Source: Couchioplanes caeruleus
Lineage (GTDB): Bacteria > Actinomycetota > Actinomycetes > Mycobacteriales > Micromonosporaceae
Direction of reading: 5' to 3'
DNA length: 64,000 nt
Assembly: GCF_023499255.1 (NCBI RefSeq)
Contig: NZ_CP092183.1
Coordinates: 565,501-629,500 of the forward strand
In this document: positions 1-8,701 of the stretch, one piece after another
How positions within the stretch are numbered: the first letter of the stretch is position 1
How the letters are laid out: each line of letters starts with the position of its first letter
Program-made: the position numbers and the translations under genes
The notes under the pieces: generated by a model
Told to the model about the DNA's origin: nothing
The model's input: only the letters and a program-made list of their open reading frames with translations
Database searches by the model: none

Positions 1-257
1 GTGCAACGGCTCGTGACGCCGGCCGCCCTGCGGGGAGCGCGTCGCCGGCCCACCGCAGCCGCGCCGGCGGGCTGACCCGTATTCCGCGTTTCGCCGGGAT
101 TCGCCCTTCGGCTGGGTAACGAATCCGCATCGCCGATCCGGGGGCGGCATTAGTTGTCGTACCCCCCGGTTAGGAACGACGGTGCCGCTCCTTCCCAGGC
201 GCGGTGCGACAACCGAAGAGTGCGGGCATCGGATCTTCGACTGCCCGTCGGACACGC
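1..257. other. Leading region, no supported gene
   Basis: A frame open from base 1 closes at TGA 73-75 and could be the 3' tail of a gene entering from the left; it is too short to identify. From 76 to 257 I see no recognisable gene or RNA. Confidence 0.3.
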
Positions 258-279
258 GGCACGGCTTGCAAGCCGTGCC
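258..279. promoter_or_regulatory. Perfect 22-bp palindrome, candidate operator
   Basis: Two 11-base half-sites, GGCACGGCTTG and its exact reverse complement, abut without a spacer. The site ends 20 bases before the ATG of the binding-protein gene at 300 and lies just upstream of its ribosome binding site (AAGGCGG, about 288-294). A hairpin is possible, but a dimeric repressor site is the simpler reading. The regulator is unknown. Confidence 0.5.
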
Positions 280-299
280 GGGACACAGAAGGCGGCAGT

Positions 300-1298
300 A
301 TGCGTCGAAACCTGCTCCTGACGGCCGGCACCCTCATGACCGCCGCCGTCATCCTCGCCGGCTGCGGCGAGTCCGGCTCCTCCGGCACCGAGGCCCCGGC
401 CAGCTCCGCCTCGGGCGCCGGCTGCGCGCCCGTCGCCGGTGACAAGCTCGTCGTGCTCACCGACGACAAGAACCTGCAGAACACCGACAACATCGTCCCG
501 GCCATCAACAAGAAGGCCTCGACCCCGCAGATCGTCGCGGCGCTCGACAAGGTCTCCGCCGCGCTCGACACGACCAAGCTCATCGAGCTCAACAAGGCCG
601 TCGACATCGACCGCAAGTCGTCGAAGGCGGCCGCTCAGGAGTTCGCCACGGCCAACAACCTGACGGCGGGCCTGCAGAAGGGCTCCGGCGGCAAGCTGAC
701 CGTCGGTGCCGCCAACTTCAGCGAGAACGCGACGCTGGGCGAGCTCTACAACATCGTCCTCACCGCGGCGGGCTACACGGTGAAGGTCCAGCAGATCGGC
801 AACCGCGAGCTGTACGAGCCCGCCCTCGAGAAGGGCGAGATCGACGTGGTCCCCGAGTACGCGGCCACCCTCGCCACGTTCCTGTCGGGCAAGGTCAACG
901 GCAAGGGCGCCAAGGACCCGTCCTCGTCCGACCTGAACACGACGATGACCAACCTCAAGGCCCTCGGCGACAAGGCCGGCCTCGTGTTCGGCACCCCGTC
1001 CAGCGCCCAGGACCAGAACGCCTTCGCCGCCACCCAGGCGTTCGCCGACAAGTACGGCGTGAAGACGCTCTCCGACCTGGCCGCGAAGTGCTCCGGGGCA
1101 GCCACCGTGCTCGGCGGCCCGCCGGAGTGCCCGCAGCGCCCGAAGTGCCAGCAGGGGCTCGTGGACACGTACTCCTTCCAGGCCGGCAAGTTCACGTCGC
1201 TGGACGCGGGCGGCCCGCTGACCAAGACGGGCCTGAAGCAGGGCACGATCAGCGTCGGCCTGGTGTTCAGCTCGGACGGCGCGCTGGCGGCCGGCTGA
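300..1298 (+). CDS. OpuAC-family osmoprotectant-binding lipoprotein, permuted domain order
   Basis: 332 aa. A lipobox ending in LAGC (Cys22) predicts a membrane-anchored binding protein of a glycine betaine/choline-type ABC importer. Residues about 132-332 match the body of the OpuAC domain (opening KLTVGAANFSEN, then GNRELYEPALEKGEIDVVPEY) and stop at GLVFSSDGALAAG. The segment that normally follows that point (VVLTDDKNLQ, then NIVPAINKKA, then LIELNKAVDID) is instead found at residues about 48-123. The domain therefore reads as circularly permuted, not truncated. Six cysteines are in the mature protein (besides Cys22), four of them near residues 290-310. No permease or ATPase gene lies beside it. 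ATG 300 is preferred over upstream in-frame ATG 204 because of the signal peptide and the nearby Shine-Dalgarno. Confidence 0.8.
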   Translation: MRRNLLLTAGTLMTAAVILAGCGESGSSGTEAPASSASGAGCAPVAGDKLVVLTDDKNLQNTDNIVPAINKKASTPQIVAALDKVSAALDTTKLIELNKAVDIDRKSSKAAAQEFATANNLTAGLQKGSGGKLTVGAANFSENATLGELYNIVLTAAGYTVKVQQIGNRELYEPALEKGEIDVVPEYAATLATFLSGKVNGKGAKDPSSSDLNTTMTNLKALGDKAGLVFGTPSSAQDQNAFAATQAFADKYGVKTLSDLAAKCSGAATVLGGPPECPQRPKCQQGLVDTYSFQAGKFTSLDAGGPLTKTGLKQGTISVGLVFSSDGALAAG

Positions 1299-1325
1299 CC
1301 GTCGGCTCCCGTGCCGCGGGACCGC

Positions 1326-1351
1326 GCCCCGGTCGTTCACCCGGCCGGGGC
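1326..1351 (+). terminator. Weak hairpin after the binding-protein gene
   Basis: GCCCCGG (1326-1332) pairs with CCGGGGC (1345-1351) across a 12-nt loop, 28 bases after the stop. No T-tract follows directly. Confidence 0.3.
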
Positions 1352-1472
1352 CGGCCCCCCGCGTTAGACAAGTTTTTCTTCGATGCATCGGCGCGGCCGT
1401 CACCTGCCGTTACGCTCCGTCCGGGCGCTCCTGCCCGTTCTCGGCCTGTTTCGTAACCGCTGCGACTCTCGG

Positions 1473-1478
1473 TAGCAT
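1473..1478 (+). promoter_or_regulatory. TAGCAT, possible -10 box
   Basis: TAGCAT ends 8 nt before ATG 1487, which would give a leaderless or nearly leaderless mRNA. No clear -35. Confidence 0.4.
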
Positions 1479-1486
1479 CTGCGGCC

Positions 1487-3181
1487 ATGTCTGACCGGGA
1501 CCCCGAGCAGCAGAGCGCCCGCCTTCTGCGGGCGCTGATCTGGGGTGGCCTCGGCCTCGCCCCGATCGCTGCGATCATCGTGCTCGCGGGCGGCAGCGGC
1601 GGTGCCGTGCGGTTCGCGGTGCTGCTGATGGCCGTCTGTGTGGTCCTGCTGGGCGCCGCGATGCTGATCCGCAACGACCCGGTGCTGCTGCGGATGGACG
1701 TCGAGGACCGGGTCGCCGCGGAGGTCGACGTGCTGCGCGGGGATCTGCGCGGCGAGATCGCCTCCGCCGCCCAGGCCACCGGGCACCGCGTCCAGGCGCT
1801 CGAGGACGAGATGGCGCAGCTGCGGGTGGGCGGTGTGCCGAGCCGATCCGGGAGCGGCCAGTTCGTGCCGTCACAGACCGGATGGCCGGAAGCCCAGCCC
1901 CACACCGGCTGGTCCGAGGTGCAGCCGCAGACCGGCTGGTCCGAGGCGGAGCCGCAGACGGGCTGGGTCGAAGCCCAGCCGCGGACCGGGACGGCGGCGG
2001 TGCCGGGAAGCGCGTCCGTGGCCGGCAGCGCGTCCGTGCACGGCAGTGCGGCGGTGCACGGTAGTGCAGCCATGGCCGGCAGCGCGGCGGTGACTCCGGC
2101 TCAGGTGTCCGGCACTGCCTCGGCACCCCGGGGAGCGGCCTCCGCTCCCGCACAGCGCGCAGGAGCTCCCGCACAGCGCGCAGGAGCTCCCGCACCGCGC
2201 GCAGGAGCTCCCGCACCGCGCGCAGGAGCTTCTGCACAGCGCGTAGGAGCCCCCGCACCGCGCGCAGGAGCTTCTGCGCCGCGTGTAGGAGCCTCCGCGC
2301 CGCGTGCAGCAGCCTCGGCCCCGCCGCGCGCGAGCGCGTCGGCTTCCGCATCGCTCCCAGGCGCGGCGACTCCCGGATCGCATTCAGCCGCGTCGGCCTC
2401 CGGGCCGCGCCCGAATTCCGCTACCCCGGCGCCGCGCCCCAGCTCCGCGGCCCCAGCCCCGCGCGCGACCGCCGCGGTCTCCCCGCCCCGGGCGGCGGCG
2501 TCCGTCTCCGCCCCCCGTGCCACAGCCTCGGTCTCCGCCCCGCGCGCCACGGCCTCCGTCTCGGCCCCTCGGGCGACGCCGCCCATCTCCGCGTCGGGCT
2601 TCCCCCGGCAACGCGGCGCGGCGTTCCCCGAACCGGAGAGCCCGGACCACGGCTGGGATCAGAGCCAGGACATCCCGGTCCCGGAACCGCGTCCGTCCCG
2701 GCGCCACGCCGCGCCGGACACCGGCACCGACATCGCACGGTTCGGGGGCTACGACGCCGCGGACGCGGATCAGGGGTACGGCCTCACGACGGGCGGCATC
2801 GCGCGGCCGTCCGGGGTGGGCGGGACCTACGGCTCGGCGTCCAGCGCCTACGGTGCCGAGGACGAGCAGGTCGAGGACTACGGGCAGAGCACCTACAGCG
2901 CCGGCGCCTATGGGACCGGCGACTACGACGAGAGCTACGGGACTGCTCACGGCGCAGAGGAGTACGACGCCAGCGGGTTCGCTTCGGCCGGGAGCTACGA
3001 CTACGGCGGTGAGAGCGGGTTCGGGTACGACCGTGACGTGCTGGACGAGCCGCGGAGCACGTACCGGTCGGGGACCACGTACGGTTCCGGCCGCGCTGAC
3101 CGGTACGACGATGCGAACGCGTACGGGACGGACCCGCTGGCCGTGCCGAACCGCGACCGGGCCGAGCACCACCGCTGGTAG
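1487..3181 (+). CDS. Membrane protein with long Ala/Pro repeat region and Tyr/Gly-rich tail
   Basis: 564 aa, function not recognised. Two hydrophobic helices lie at about residues 13-34 and 38-61, followed by a short charged, probably coiled stretch (about 68-110). Next come four TGW(S/V)E-type repeats (about 128-165), a long Ala/Pro/Ser/Arg region with 7-residue RAGAPAP-like repeats (about 220-275) and APRAT repeats (to about 370), and an acidic Tyr/Gly/Ser-rich tail to the end. The tail is probably disordered and cytoplasmic. The alternate-strand frames here are by-products of the repetitive GC-rich DNA. It converges on the NuoD-like gene with only 12 bases between the stops. Confidence 0.7.
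   Translation: MSDRDPEQQSARLLRALIWGGLGLAPIAAIIVLAGGSGGAVRFAVLLMAVCVVLLGAAMLIRNDPVLLRMDVEDRVAAEVDVLRGDLRGEIASAAQATGHRVQALEDEMAQLRVGGVPSRSGSGQFVPSQTGWPEAQPHTGWSEVQPQTGWSEAEPQTGWVEAQPRTGTAAVPGSASVAGSASVHGSAAVHGSAAMAGSAAVTPAQVSGTASAPRGAASAPAQRAGAPAQRAGAPAPRAGAPAPRAGASAQRVGAPAPRAGASAPRVGASAPRAAASAPPRASASASASLPGAATPGSHSAASASGPRPNSATPAPRPSSAAPAPRATAAVSPPRAAASVSAPRATASVSAPRATASVSAPRATPPISASGFPRQRGAAFPEPESPDHGWDQSQDIPVPEPRPSRRHAAPDTGTDIARFGGYDAADADQGYGLTTGGIARPSGVGGTYGSASSAYGAEDEQVEDYGQSTYSAGAYGTGDYDESYGTAHGAEEYDASGFASAGSYDYGGESGFGYDRDVLDEPRSTYRSGTTYGSGRADRYDDANAYGTDPLAVPNRDRAEHHRW
2145..2316 (+). repeat. 21-bp in-frame tandem repeat, about 8 copies
   Basis: Unit GCGCAGGAGCTCCCGCACC and variants, coding for RAGAPAP/RAGAPAQ heptapeptides. 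Downstream copies diverge (GTAGGAGCCTCC). The period is a multiple of three, so copy-number changes would keep the frame. Confidence 0.8.
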
Positions 3182-3193
3182 CGCGCCCGGCGG

Positions 3194-4336
3194 CTACTTG
3201 TCGATGTCGCCGACCACGAAGAACATCGACCCGAGGATGGCGATCAGGTCCGGCACCAGGCAGCCCGGCAGCAGCGTCGCCAGGGCCTGGACGTTCGCGT
3301 ACGAGGCCGTGCGCATCTTCATCCGCCACGGGGTCTTCTCGCCGCGGGACACCAGGTAGTAGCCGTTGATGCCGAGCGGGTTCTCGGTCCAGGCGTACGT
3401 GTGACCCTCGGGCGCCTTGACCACCTTCGGCAGTCGCACGTTGACCGGGCCGCCGATGGTGTCGACCTTGTCGAGGCACTGCTCGGCCAGGTCGAGCGAC
3501 ACGTACACCTGCTCCAGCAGCACCTCGAAGCGGGAGTGGCAGTCCCCGGCGGTGCGCGTGACCACGGGCACGTCGAGCTGGTCGTACGCCAGGTAGGGCT
3601 CGTCGCGGCGCAGGTCCAGGTCGAGGCCGCTGGCGCGGGCGACCGGACCGGACGCGCCGTACGCCGCGGCCTGTTCGGCGGTGAGCACGCCGACGCCGAC
3701 CGTGCGGGCCATGAAGATCTCGTTGCGGCGGATCAGGTTGTCGATGTCCGGCATCCGCTTGCGGACCTGCGCGATCGCCTCGCGGGCGCGCCGCGTCCAG
3801 CCGGCCGGGACCTCCTCCTTGAGGCCGCCGACCCGGTTGAACATGTAGTGGATGCGGCCGCCGGAGACCTCCTCCATGACCGCCTGCAGGGTCTCCCGCT
3901 CGCGGAACGCGTAGAACATCGGCGTGATCGCGCCGATCTCCAGCGGGTAGGAGCCGAGGAACATCAGGTGGTTGAGCACCCGGTTCAGCTCGGCCAGCAC
4001 CATGCGCAGCCAGGTGGCGCGCTCGGGCACCTCCATGCCCATGAGGCGTTCGACGGCGAGCACGACGCCGAGCTCGTTGGAGAAGGCGGAGAGCCAGTCG
4101 TGCCGGTTGGAGAGCACGATGATCTGCCGGTAGTCGCGCACCTCGAACAGCTTCTCGGCGCCGCGATGCATGTAGCCGACGATCGGCTCGCACTCGACGA
4201 CCCGTTCGCCGTCGAGTTTCAGCTTGAGCCGCAGCACACCGTGCGTGGAGGGGTGCTGCGGACCGATGTTGAGCACCATGTCGGCGGTGTCGAGCCCGGC
4301 GCCGGTCCCGACCGTCATCTCCCGCAAGTCACTCAC
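3194..4336 (-). CDS. nuoD: NuoD-like 49-kDa subunit of respiratory complex I
   Basis: 380 aa, somewhat shorter than typical NuoD. It carries family landmarks: [14 protein letters not shown] (22-36), [10 protein letters not shown] (54-63), the [11 protein letters not shown] segment, and a C-terminal GDIDK like the D-R/D-K ends of complex I 49-kDa subunits. Residue Arg58 of the HRG motif aligns with the arginine of mammalian NDUFS2 that NDUFAF7 dimethylates (mature Arg85). No other nuo gene is adjacent, so this is either a stray second copy or the remnant of a small cluster. It is downstream of and probably co-transcribed with the MidA-like methyltransferase gene, 3 nt away. Confidence 0.88.
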   Translation of the reverse strand: MSDLREMTVGTGAGLDTADMVLNIGPQHPSTHGVLRLKLKLDGERVVECEPIVGYMHRGAEKLFEVRDYRQIIVLSNRHDWLSAFSNELGVVLAVERLMGMEVPERATWLRMVLAELNRVLNHLMFLGSYPLEIGAITPMFYAFRERETLQAVMEEVSGGRIHYMFNRVGGLKEEVPAGWTRRAREAIAQVRKRMPDIDNLIRRNEIFMARTVGVGVLTAEQAAAYGASGPVARASGLDLDLRRDEPYLAYDQLDVPVVTRTAGDCHSRFEVLLEQVYVSLDLAEQCLDKVDTIGGPVNVRLPKVVKAPEGHTYAWTENPLGINGYYLVSRGEKTPWRMKMRTASYANVQALATLLPGCLVPDLIAILGSMFFVVGDIDK

Positions 4337-4339
4337 GGA

Positions 4340-5329
4340 CTAGATGCTCCCACGAAGGTCGATCCCCACCTCGTGCAGCAGCCACCAGTGCGCGCCGAGC
4401 CCGCCGGCATCGGTCAGCTCGGCCGCCGCGCCGGCCGCGCTCAGCGCGCGCAGATAGCCCGCCGGGTCGCTGCGCGCCAGATCCAGCGAGGGCCGCGCGC
4501 CGTCGACACCGAGCGCTTTCAGCGCCTCCCGCTGGGTGATTATTCGGTACGGCTGACCGACACTGACCGCGACCGCGTCGACCGCCACGTGCGCCGTGAC
4601 ATCGCAGCTCCCGTCGGGCACGGGCGGCACCTGCCGGCCGCCCCGGAACCCGGTGAGCGTGCCGAGCGGCGGCCGGGCGTCGCGCAGGTGCCCGTAGTCC
4701 ACGGTCAGCGCGCATCCCCGGCGTACCGATGAAACCGCGTCAGCCCACGCCACATCGCGCGGCCAGCCGACCTCGACCCGCTCGCCGGCCGCGGCGCCGG
4801 GCCACCACCGCGCGAGCCAGAGCCGGTCCGCCGCGTCGATGCCGCCGCCCAGCGACTCGCTGCCGTCGGCCGGATCGACCAGCACCCGCCGGATCCGCCC
4901 GGCCGGATCGACCTCGGCGACGTCGAGGGGCACGTTGTCCAGCCATTCCGTGGCCAGCAGCACCCCGACGACGTCCTCGGGCACGGTCCGCTGCCAATCA
5001 ATCTCCGCGGGCAGCCGGGCCGGGCGTGGCGCCTTCTCGACCGCCGTGAGCCGGAGCCGGTCAGCGAGGCGCGTCCGGGCAGCTTCATCATGCAGGGCGG
5101 CGAGCAATTCACCCCGGCCGGCGCCCACGTCGACGACCTGCAGCGTGCGCGGGCGGCCGAGGGCGGCGTCGACCGCCTCGATCAGCCGCAGGAGCGCGCC
5201 GGCGAAGAGCGGGGAGGCGTGCACGCTCGTCCGGAAGTGGTCCGCCGGACCGTCGTTCGCGCTGGTGAAGAAGCCTTCCGGCCCGTACAGCGCGTGTTGC
5301 ATGGCGACCCGCCACCCGACCTTCGTCAC
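4340..5329 (-). CDS. SAM-dependent methyltransferase, MidA/NDUFAF7 family (DUF185)
   Basis: 329 aa from GTG 5329. Family features: an N-terminal YGPEGFF, then HFRTSVHASPLFA, a SAM-binding VVDVGAGRGELL (about 65-76), ATEWLDNVPLDV, LTVDYGH, and GTLTGFRGGR followed by PVPDGSCDVTAHV. Mitochondrial NDUFAF7 (MidA) symmetrically dimethylates an arginine of the complex I 49-kDa subunit. Here the partner homologue, nuoD, is the next gene on the same strand, which supports the same enzyme-substrate pairing. I chose GTG 5329 over a TTG at 5338 because a TAGATT box lies 7 nt upstream. Confidence 0.82.
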   Translation of the reverse strand: MTKVGWRVAMQHALYGPEGFFTSANDGPADHFRTSVHASPLFAGALLRLIEAVDAALGRPRTLQVVDVGAGRGELLAALHDEAARTRLADRLRLTAVEKAPRPARLPAEIDWQRTVPEDVVGVLLATEWLDNVPLDVAEVDPAGRIRRVLVDPADGSESLGGGIDAADRLWLARWWPGAAAGERVEVGWPRDVAWADAVSSVRRGCALTVDYGHLRDARPPLGTLTGFRGGRQVPPVPDGSCDVTAHVAVDAVAVSVGQPYRIITQREALKALGVDGARPSLDLARSDPAGYLRALSAAGAAAELTDAGGLGAHWWLLHEVGIDLRGSI

Positions 5330-5336
5330 AGGGGCC

Positions 5337-5342
5337 AATCTA
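5337..5342 (-). promoter_or_regulatory. TAGATT, possible -10 of the methyltransferase-nuoD pair
   Basis: Reads TAGATT on the minus strand, 7 nt before GTG 5329. It suggests a leaderless mRNA and decides the start. Confidence 0.45.
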
Positions 5343-5437
5343 GGCGGTGCGGTTGTTCACAGGCTCTTGTCACGAGCGTGTTACATCGGCGCATACTTGC
5401 CTCGACCGGTACCCCTTCACGAGGACTGGATCCACAC

Positions 5438-6313
5438 ATGAGCGCAGTCACGCGCGCGAAATCCCTGGTCGTCGGCGTGGTCGGCGCGGGCAGGGTCGGT
5501 GCCGTCCTCGGCGCCGCCCTCGACGCGGCCGGGCATCACGTCGTCGCCGCGGCGGCCGTGTCGGCCGCCTCCCGCGAGCGGGCCCGCCGGCTGCTGCCGC
5601 GGGCCGAGATCCTCCCCGCCGACGAGGTCGCCCGGGCCGCCACCGATCTGCTGCTCCTGGCCGTTCCCGACGACGCGCTCGGCGGCGTCGTGTCCGGTCT
5701 CGCCGCGACCGGCGCGCTGTCCGCGGGTACGGTCGTCGCGCACACCTCGGGAGCCCACGGCCTCGCGGTCCTCGGCGAGGTCGACGGTCTCGCGCTGCAC
5801 CCCGCGATGACCTTCACCGGGGCGGACGCCGACCTCGACCGGCTCCCCGGCATCGCCTGGGGCGTGACCGCTCGCGACCGGGCCTTCGCCGCCCGTCTGG
5901 TCGCCGACCTCGGTGGCATCCCCGAGTGGGTCGCCGAGGAGGCCCGGCCGCTCTACCACGCGGCCCTCGCGCACGGCGCCAACCACCTGGTCACGCTCGT
6001 CAACGAGGCCGCCGACCTGCTGCGCGCCGCGGGCGTACGGGACCCGGCCGCCGTGCTGTCGCCCCTGCTGCACGCCGCTCTGAGCAACGCGCTGAGCCTC
6101 GGCGACGCCGCGCTCACCGGCCCGGTGTCACGGGGCGACGCGGGCACCGTACGCAAGCATCTCGACCGCCTGACGCCGGAGTCCGCGCCGGCCTATCTCG
6201 CCCTGGCGCGGCGCACCGCCGACCGGGCGATCGCCGCGGGGCGCCTGCGCCCGCAGGACGCGGCTCTGCTGTTGGACGTCCTTGCCGATGCGACCGTGGG
6301 GAGCCCGTCATGA
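5438..6313 (+). CDS. Rossmann-like / DUF2520 dehydrogenase-fold protein
   Basis: 291 aa. An N-terminal dinucleotide-binding motif [16 protein letters not shown] (about 12-27) is followed by an all-helical C-terminal half typical of DUF2520, with the [20 protein letters not shown] region near residue 172. The fold resembles 6-phosphogluconate/ketopantoate dehydrogenases; the substrate is not known. The gene overlaps panC (ATGA, 6310-6313), and the M. tuberculosis homologue (Rv3603c) sits beside panC too, so a role linked to pantothenate is plausible. Possible ketopantoate reductase activity is only an inference. RBS GAGGACT precedes ATG 5438. Confidence 0.82.
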   Translation: MSAVTRAKSLVVGVVGAGRVGAVLGAALDAAGHHVVAAAAVSAASRERARRLLPRAEILPADEVARAATDLLLLAVPDDALGGVVSGLAATGALSAGTVVAHTSGAHGLAVLGEVDGLALHPAMTFTGADADLDRLPGIAWGVTARDRAFAARLVADLGGIPEWVAEEARPLYHAALAHGANHLVTLVNEAADLLRAAGVRDPAAVLSPLLHAALSNALSLGDAALTGPVSRGDAGTVRKHLDRLTPESAPAYLALARRTADRAIAAGRLRPQDAALLLDVLADATVGSPS

Positions 6314-7143
6314 CGAAGTTGATCCACACCCGCGCCGAGCTGGCCGCGGCCCGCGCGGCCGCACCCGGCCGCGTCGCGGTCGTGATGACCATGGGAGCGC
6401 TGCACGAGGGGCACCGGCAGCTCATGCGCGAGGCGCGCGAGCGGGCCGACTTCGTGATCGTCACGGTGTTCGTGAACCCGCTGCAGTTCGGCCCGAACGA
6501 GGACTTCGACAAGTACCCGCGCACGCTCGCGGCCGACGTCGAGGCGTGCACGGCCGAGGGTGCCGACCTGGTGTTCGCGCCGGACCGCGACGAGATGTAC
6601 CCGGGCGGCACGCCGTCGGTCACGCTGGCCGCGGGACCGATGGGGGAAATCCTCGAGGGCGCCAGCCGTCCCGGCCACTTCTCCGGCATGCTCACGGTCG
6701 TCGCCAAGCTGCTCCAGCTGACCCGCGCCGACGTCGCGTTCTTCGGCGAGAAGGACTACCAGCAACTGGCCCTGATCAAGCGCATGGTGGCCGACCTGGA
6801 GATGGCCGTGGAGATCGTCGGCGTGAAGACGGTCCGTGAGGCCGACGGGCTGGCGCTGTCCAGCCGCAACCGCTATCTCTCCACCGGCCAGCGACGGGCG
6901 GCGCTCGCCCTGTCGCACGCGCTGCGCGAGGGCGCGCTGCAGATCGACGGCCAGCGCGTCCTGGAGGCCGCCACGAAGATCCTGCGGGACGAACCCGGCG
7001 TGCAGGTCGACTACCTCGCGCTCACCGACCCGCTGCTCGGCCCCGCGCCCGCCACCGGCCCGGCGCGCCTGCTCGTGGCCGCCAGAGTCGGCACCACCCG
7101 TCTGATCGACAACGTTCCGCTGCTCCTGGGAGAGGCCGCCTGA
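6310..7143 (+). CDS. panC: Pantothenate synthetase
   Basis: 277 aa, usual length. It joins pantoate and beta-alanine using ATP in the cytoplasm. Visible motifs are MGALHEGH (the HIGH-type nucleotide site, about 29-36), [12 protein letters not shown], the [10 protein letters not shown] segment and LSSRNRYLS (the KMSKS-like loop). The gene starts inside the stop of the DUF2520 gene and ends in a 1-base overlap (TGATG) with panD, so the three are translationally coupled. The beta-alanine it consumes is the product of PanD. Confidence 0.97.
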   Translation: MTKLIHTRAELAAARAAAPGRVAVVMTMGALHEGHRQLMREARERADFVIVTVFVNPLQFGPNEDFDKYPRTLAADVEACTAEGADLVFAPDRDEMYPGGTPSVTLAAGPMGEILEGASRPGHFSGMLTVVAKLLQLTRADVAFFGEKDYQQLALIKRMVADLEMAVEIVGVKTVREADGLALSSRNRYLSTGQRRAALALSHALREGALQIDGQRVLEAATKILRDEPGVQVDYLALTDPLLGPAPATGPARLLVAARVGTTRLIDNVPLLLGEAA

Positions 7144-7571
7144 TGCTCCGTACGATGCTCAAGTCCAAGATCCACCGGGCCACGGTGACCCAGGCGGACC
7201 TGCACTACGTGGGGTCCGTGACGGTGGACCTGGACCTGATGGAGGCGGCGGACCTGCTCCCCGGCGAGCAGGTCGCGATCGTGGACGTCACCAACGGCGC
7301 CCGGCTCGAGACGTACGTGATCCCGGGTGAGCGCGGCAGCGGCGTCATCGGCATCAACGGCGCGGCGGCCCACCTCGTGCACCCGGGTGACCTGGTCATC
7401 CTCATCTCGTACGGGCAGATGGAGTCGGCGGAGGCCCGCTCCTACCAGCCGCGGATCGTGCACGTGGACGCGCGGAACTCGATCATCGAGCTCGGCGCGG
7501 ACCCGGCGGCGGCCGTCGCGGGCATGGCCGACGACCTGGTACGGGGGGATCTCACGCTCTCCGCCAGCTGA
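7143..7571 (+). CDS. panD: Aspartate 1-decarboxylase precursor
   Basis: 142 aa. It converts L-aspartate to beta-alanine for pantothenate synthesis. The self-processing site YVGSV is present (Gly24-Ser25): cleavage makes Ser25 the pyruvoyl cofactor. The catalytic Lys9 region ([17 protein letters not shown]) and the [11 protein letters not shown] segment are intact. It is the last gene of the DUF2520-panC-panD operon, its start overlapping panC. Confidence 0.97.
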   Translation: MLRTMLKSKIHRATVTQADLHYVGSVTVDLDLMEAADLLPGEQVAIVDVTNGARLETYVIPGERGSGVIGINGAAAHLVHPGDLVILISYGQMESAEARSYQPRIVHVDARNSIIELGADPAAAVAGMADDLVRGDLTLSAS

Positions 7572-7656
7572 GGGGTCCCGCGGCCCTGCCTTCGCCCGGA
7601 GAGGCCGGCGGCGCATCCGACCACCTCTGCCGCCGACTCCGAAGCGGCCGGTTCGA

Positions 7657-7688
7657 TCCGACTATTGCCATATGATCGGCAAATCGGA
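7657..7688. promoter_or_regulatory. Two-part dyad upstream of the septum-formation gene
   Basis: TCCGA (7657-7661) and TTGCC (7665-7669) are mirrored by GGCAA (7678-7682) and TCGGA (7684-7688) around an AT-rich centre (ATATGATC). The site lies 30 bases before ATG 7719 and could be an operator. No regulator is assigned. Confidence 0.35.
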
Positions 7689-7718
7689 CAACTGGCGGCG
7701 CTTCGGAGGCTGGAGACC

Positions 7719-8639
7719 ATGGGTGAGTTCGGCCGGCGACGCCGATGGGGTCTCGCCGCCGCGCTGAGCCTCGTGCTGCTGGCCGCGGGGTGCGGCAACC
7801 CGGGCGGGGTCGACGGCAACCTCACCAACGGGTGGGCGGCGATCGGCGTACCCACCGGCTTCACCCCCGCCGCCGGGACGTGTCACCTCGCGAACTTCTC
7901 CACGTTCGGGCCCCGGGCCTCGTACGAGGAGGTCGACTGCGACATCAAGCACCGTACGGAGACCGTCTACGTCGGCACGTATCCGAGTCCGGCGTCCGCG
8001 GCGCCCACCCCGCCCGCCGACGACTCGGCCGGGGCGCGGGCCGCGTACGCCGTCTGCGACCAGAAGACGAGCGCGTACGTGGGCGGCCCGTGGCGGGTGG
8101 CCCGGCTGTGGGTGGGGGTGACCCAGCCGACCCGGGCGGCGTGGGCCGGCGGCGCCCGGTGGTTCCGGTGCGAGGTGGTCGAGAGCAGCTCGGTCGAGGA
8201 CGACGGCGGCCTGGTGCAGCGCCTCGGCAGCCTCCGGAACGCCCTGAAGGAGCGCGGCTCGTCGTTGCTGCTGACCTGCTACGCGGTGCAGCTGGACGCC
8301 CAGGGCAAGATCGACACGATGCCCGCCGCGCCCTGCACGTCACGGCACAACGCCGAGTTCGTGGGGGTGTGGAACGCCGGCAAGCGGGCGTACCCGAAGA
8401 CCGACGAGCAGTGGAACGACTTCCACGACGGCTGCCGCCGGCTGATCGCCTCGTACGTGGGCGTACCCGACGACGCGGACCTGCAGTACCGCGCCGGAGT
8501 GATCTCGCTGCCGGCCGGCGACGACGTCTGGGCACTGGGCGAGCGGGGCGTGCGCTGCTACCTGTGGGTGGACACCGCGACGCTCACCTCGTCGCTGCGG
8601 GGCAAGGGCAAGAAAGCCCTCCCTGTCCAGTACCAGTAA
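7719..8639 (+). CDS. Septum formation family lipoprotein
   Basis: 306 aa. A twin-basic start (RRRRWG), a hydrophobic stretch and lipobox LAAGC (Cys near 24) predict an exported lipoprotein. The mature part has scattered paired cysteines and the CxxxxxAEFVGVW-like segment (here CTSRHNAEFVGVW) seen in actinobacterial septum-formation (Septum_form) proteins. Its biochemical role is unknown. ATG 7719 follows GGAGG at a good distance; an earlier ATG at 7665 lacks one and would bury the signal peptide. Confidence 0.65.
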   Translation: MGEFGRRRRWGLAAALSLVLLAAGCGNPGGVDGNLTNGWAAIGVPTGFTPAAGTCHLANFSTFGPRASYEEVDCDIKHRTETVYVGTYPSPASAAPTPPADDSAGARAAYAVCDQKTSAYVGGPWRVARLWVGVTQPTRAAWAGGARWFRCEVVESSSVEDDGGLVQRLGSLRNALKERGSSLLLTCYAVQLDAQGKIDTMPAAPCTSRHNAEFVGVWNAGKRAYPKTDEQWNDFHDGCRRLIASYVGVPDDADLQYRAGVISLPAGDDVWALGERGVRCYLWVDTATLTSSLRGKGKKALPVQYQ

Positions 8640-8701
8640 CGTCTGGCACTTCTTGCCTCCCCGGCCGTGATTTCGTCGTACCCGCGAGGTTGACTGAGCC
8701 C

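Noticed and set aside
5339..5437. Riboswitch ahead of the pantothenate operon
   Set aside because: The 99-base divergent gap is too short and shows no aptamer-like helices; only a weak TTGTCA/CATACT pair is present with a 19-base spacer.
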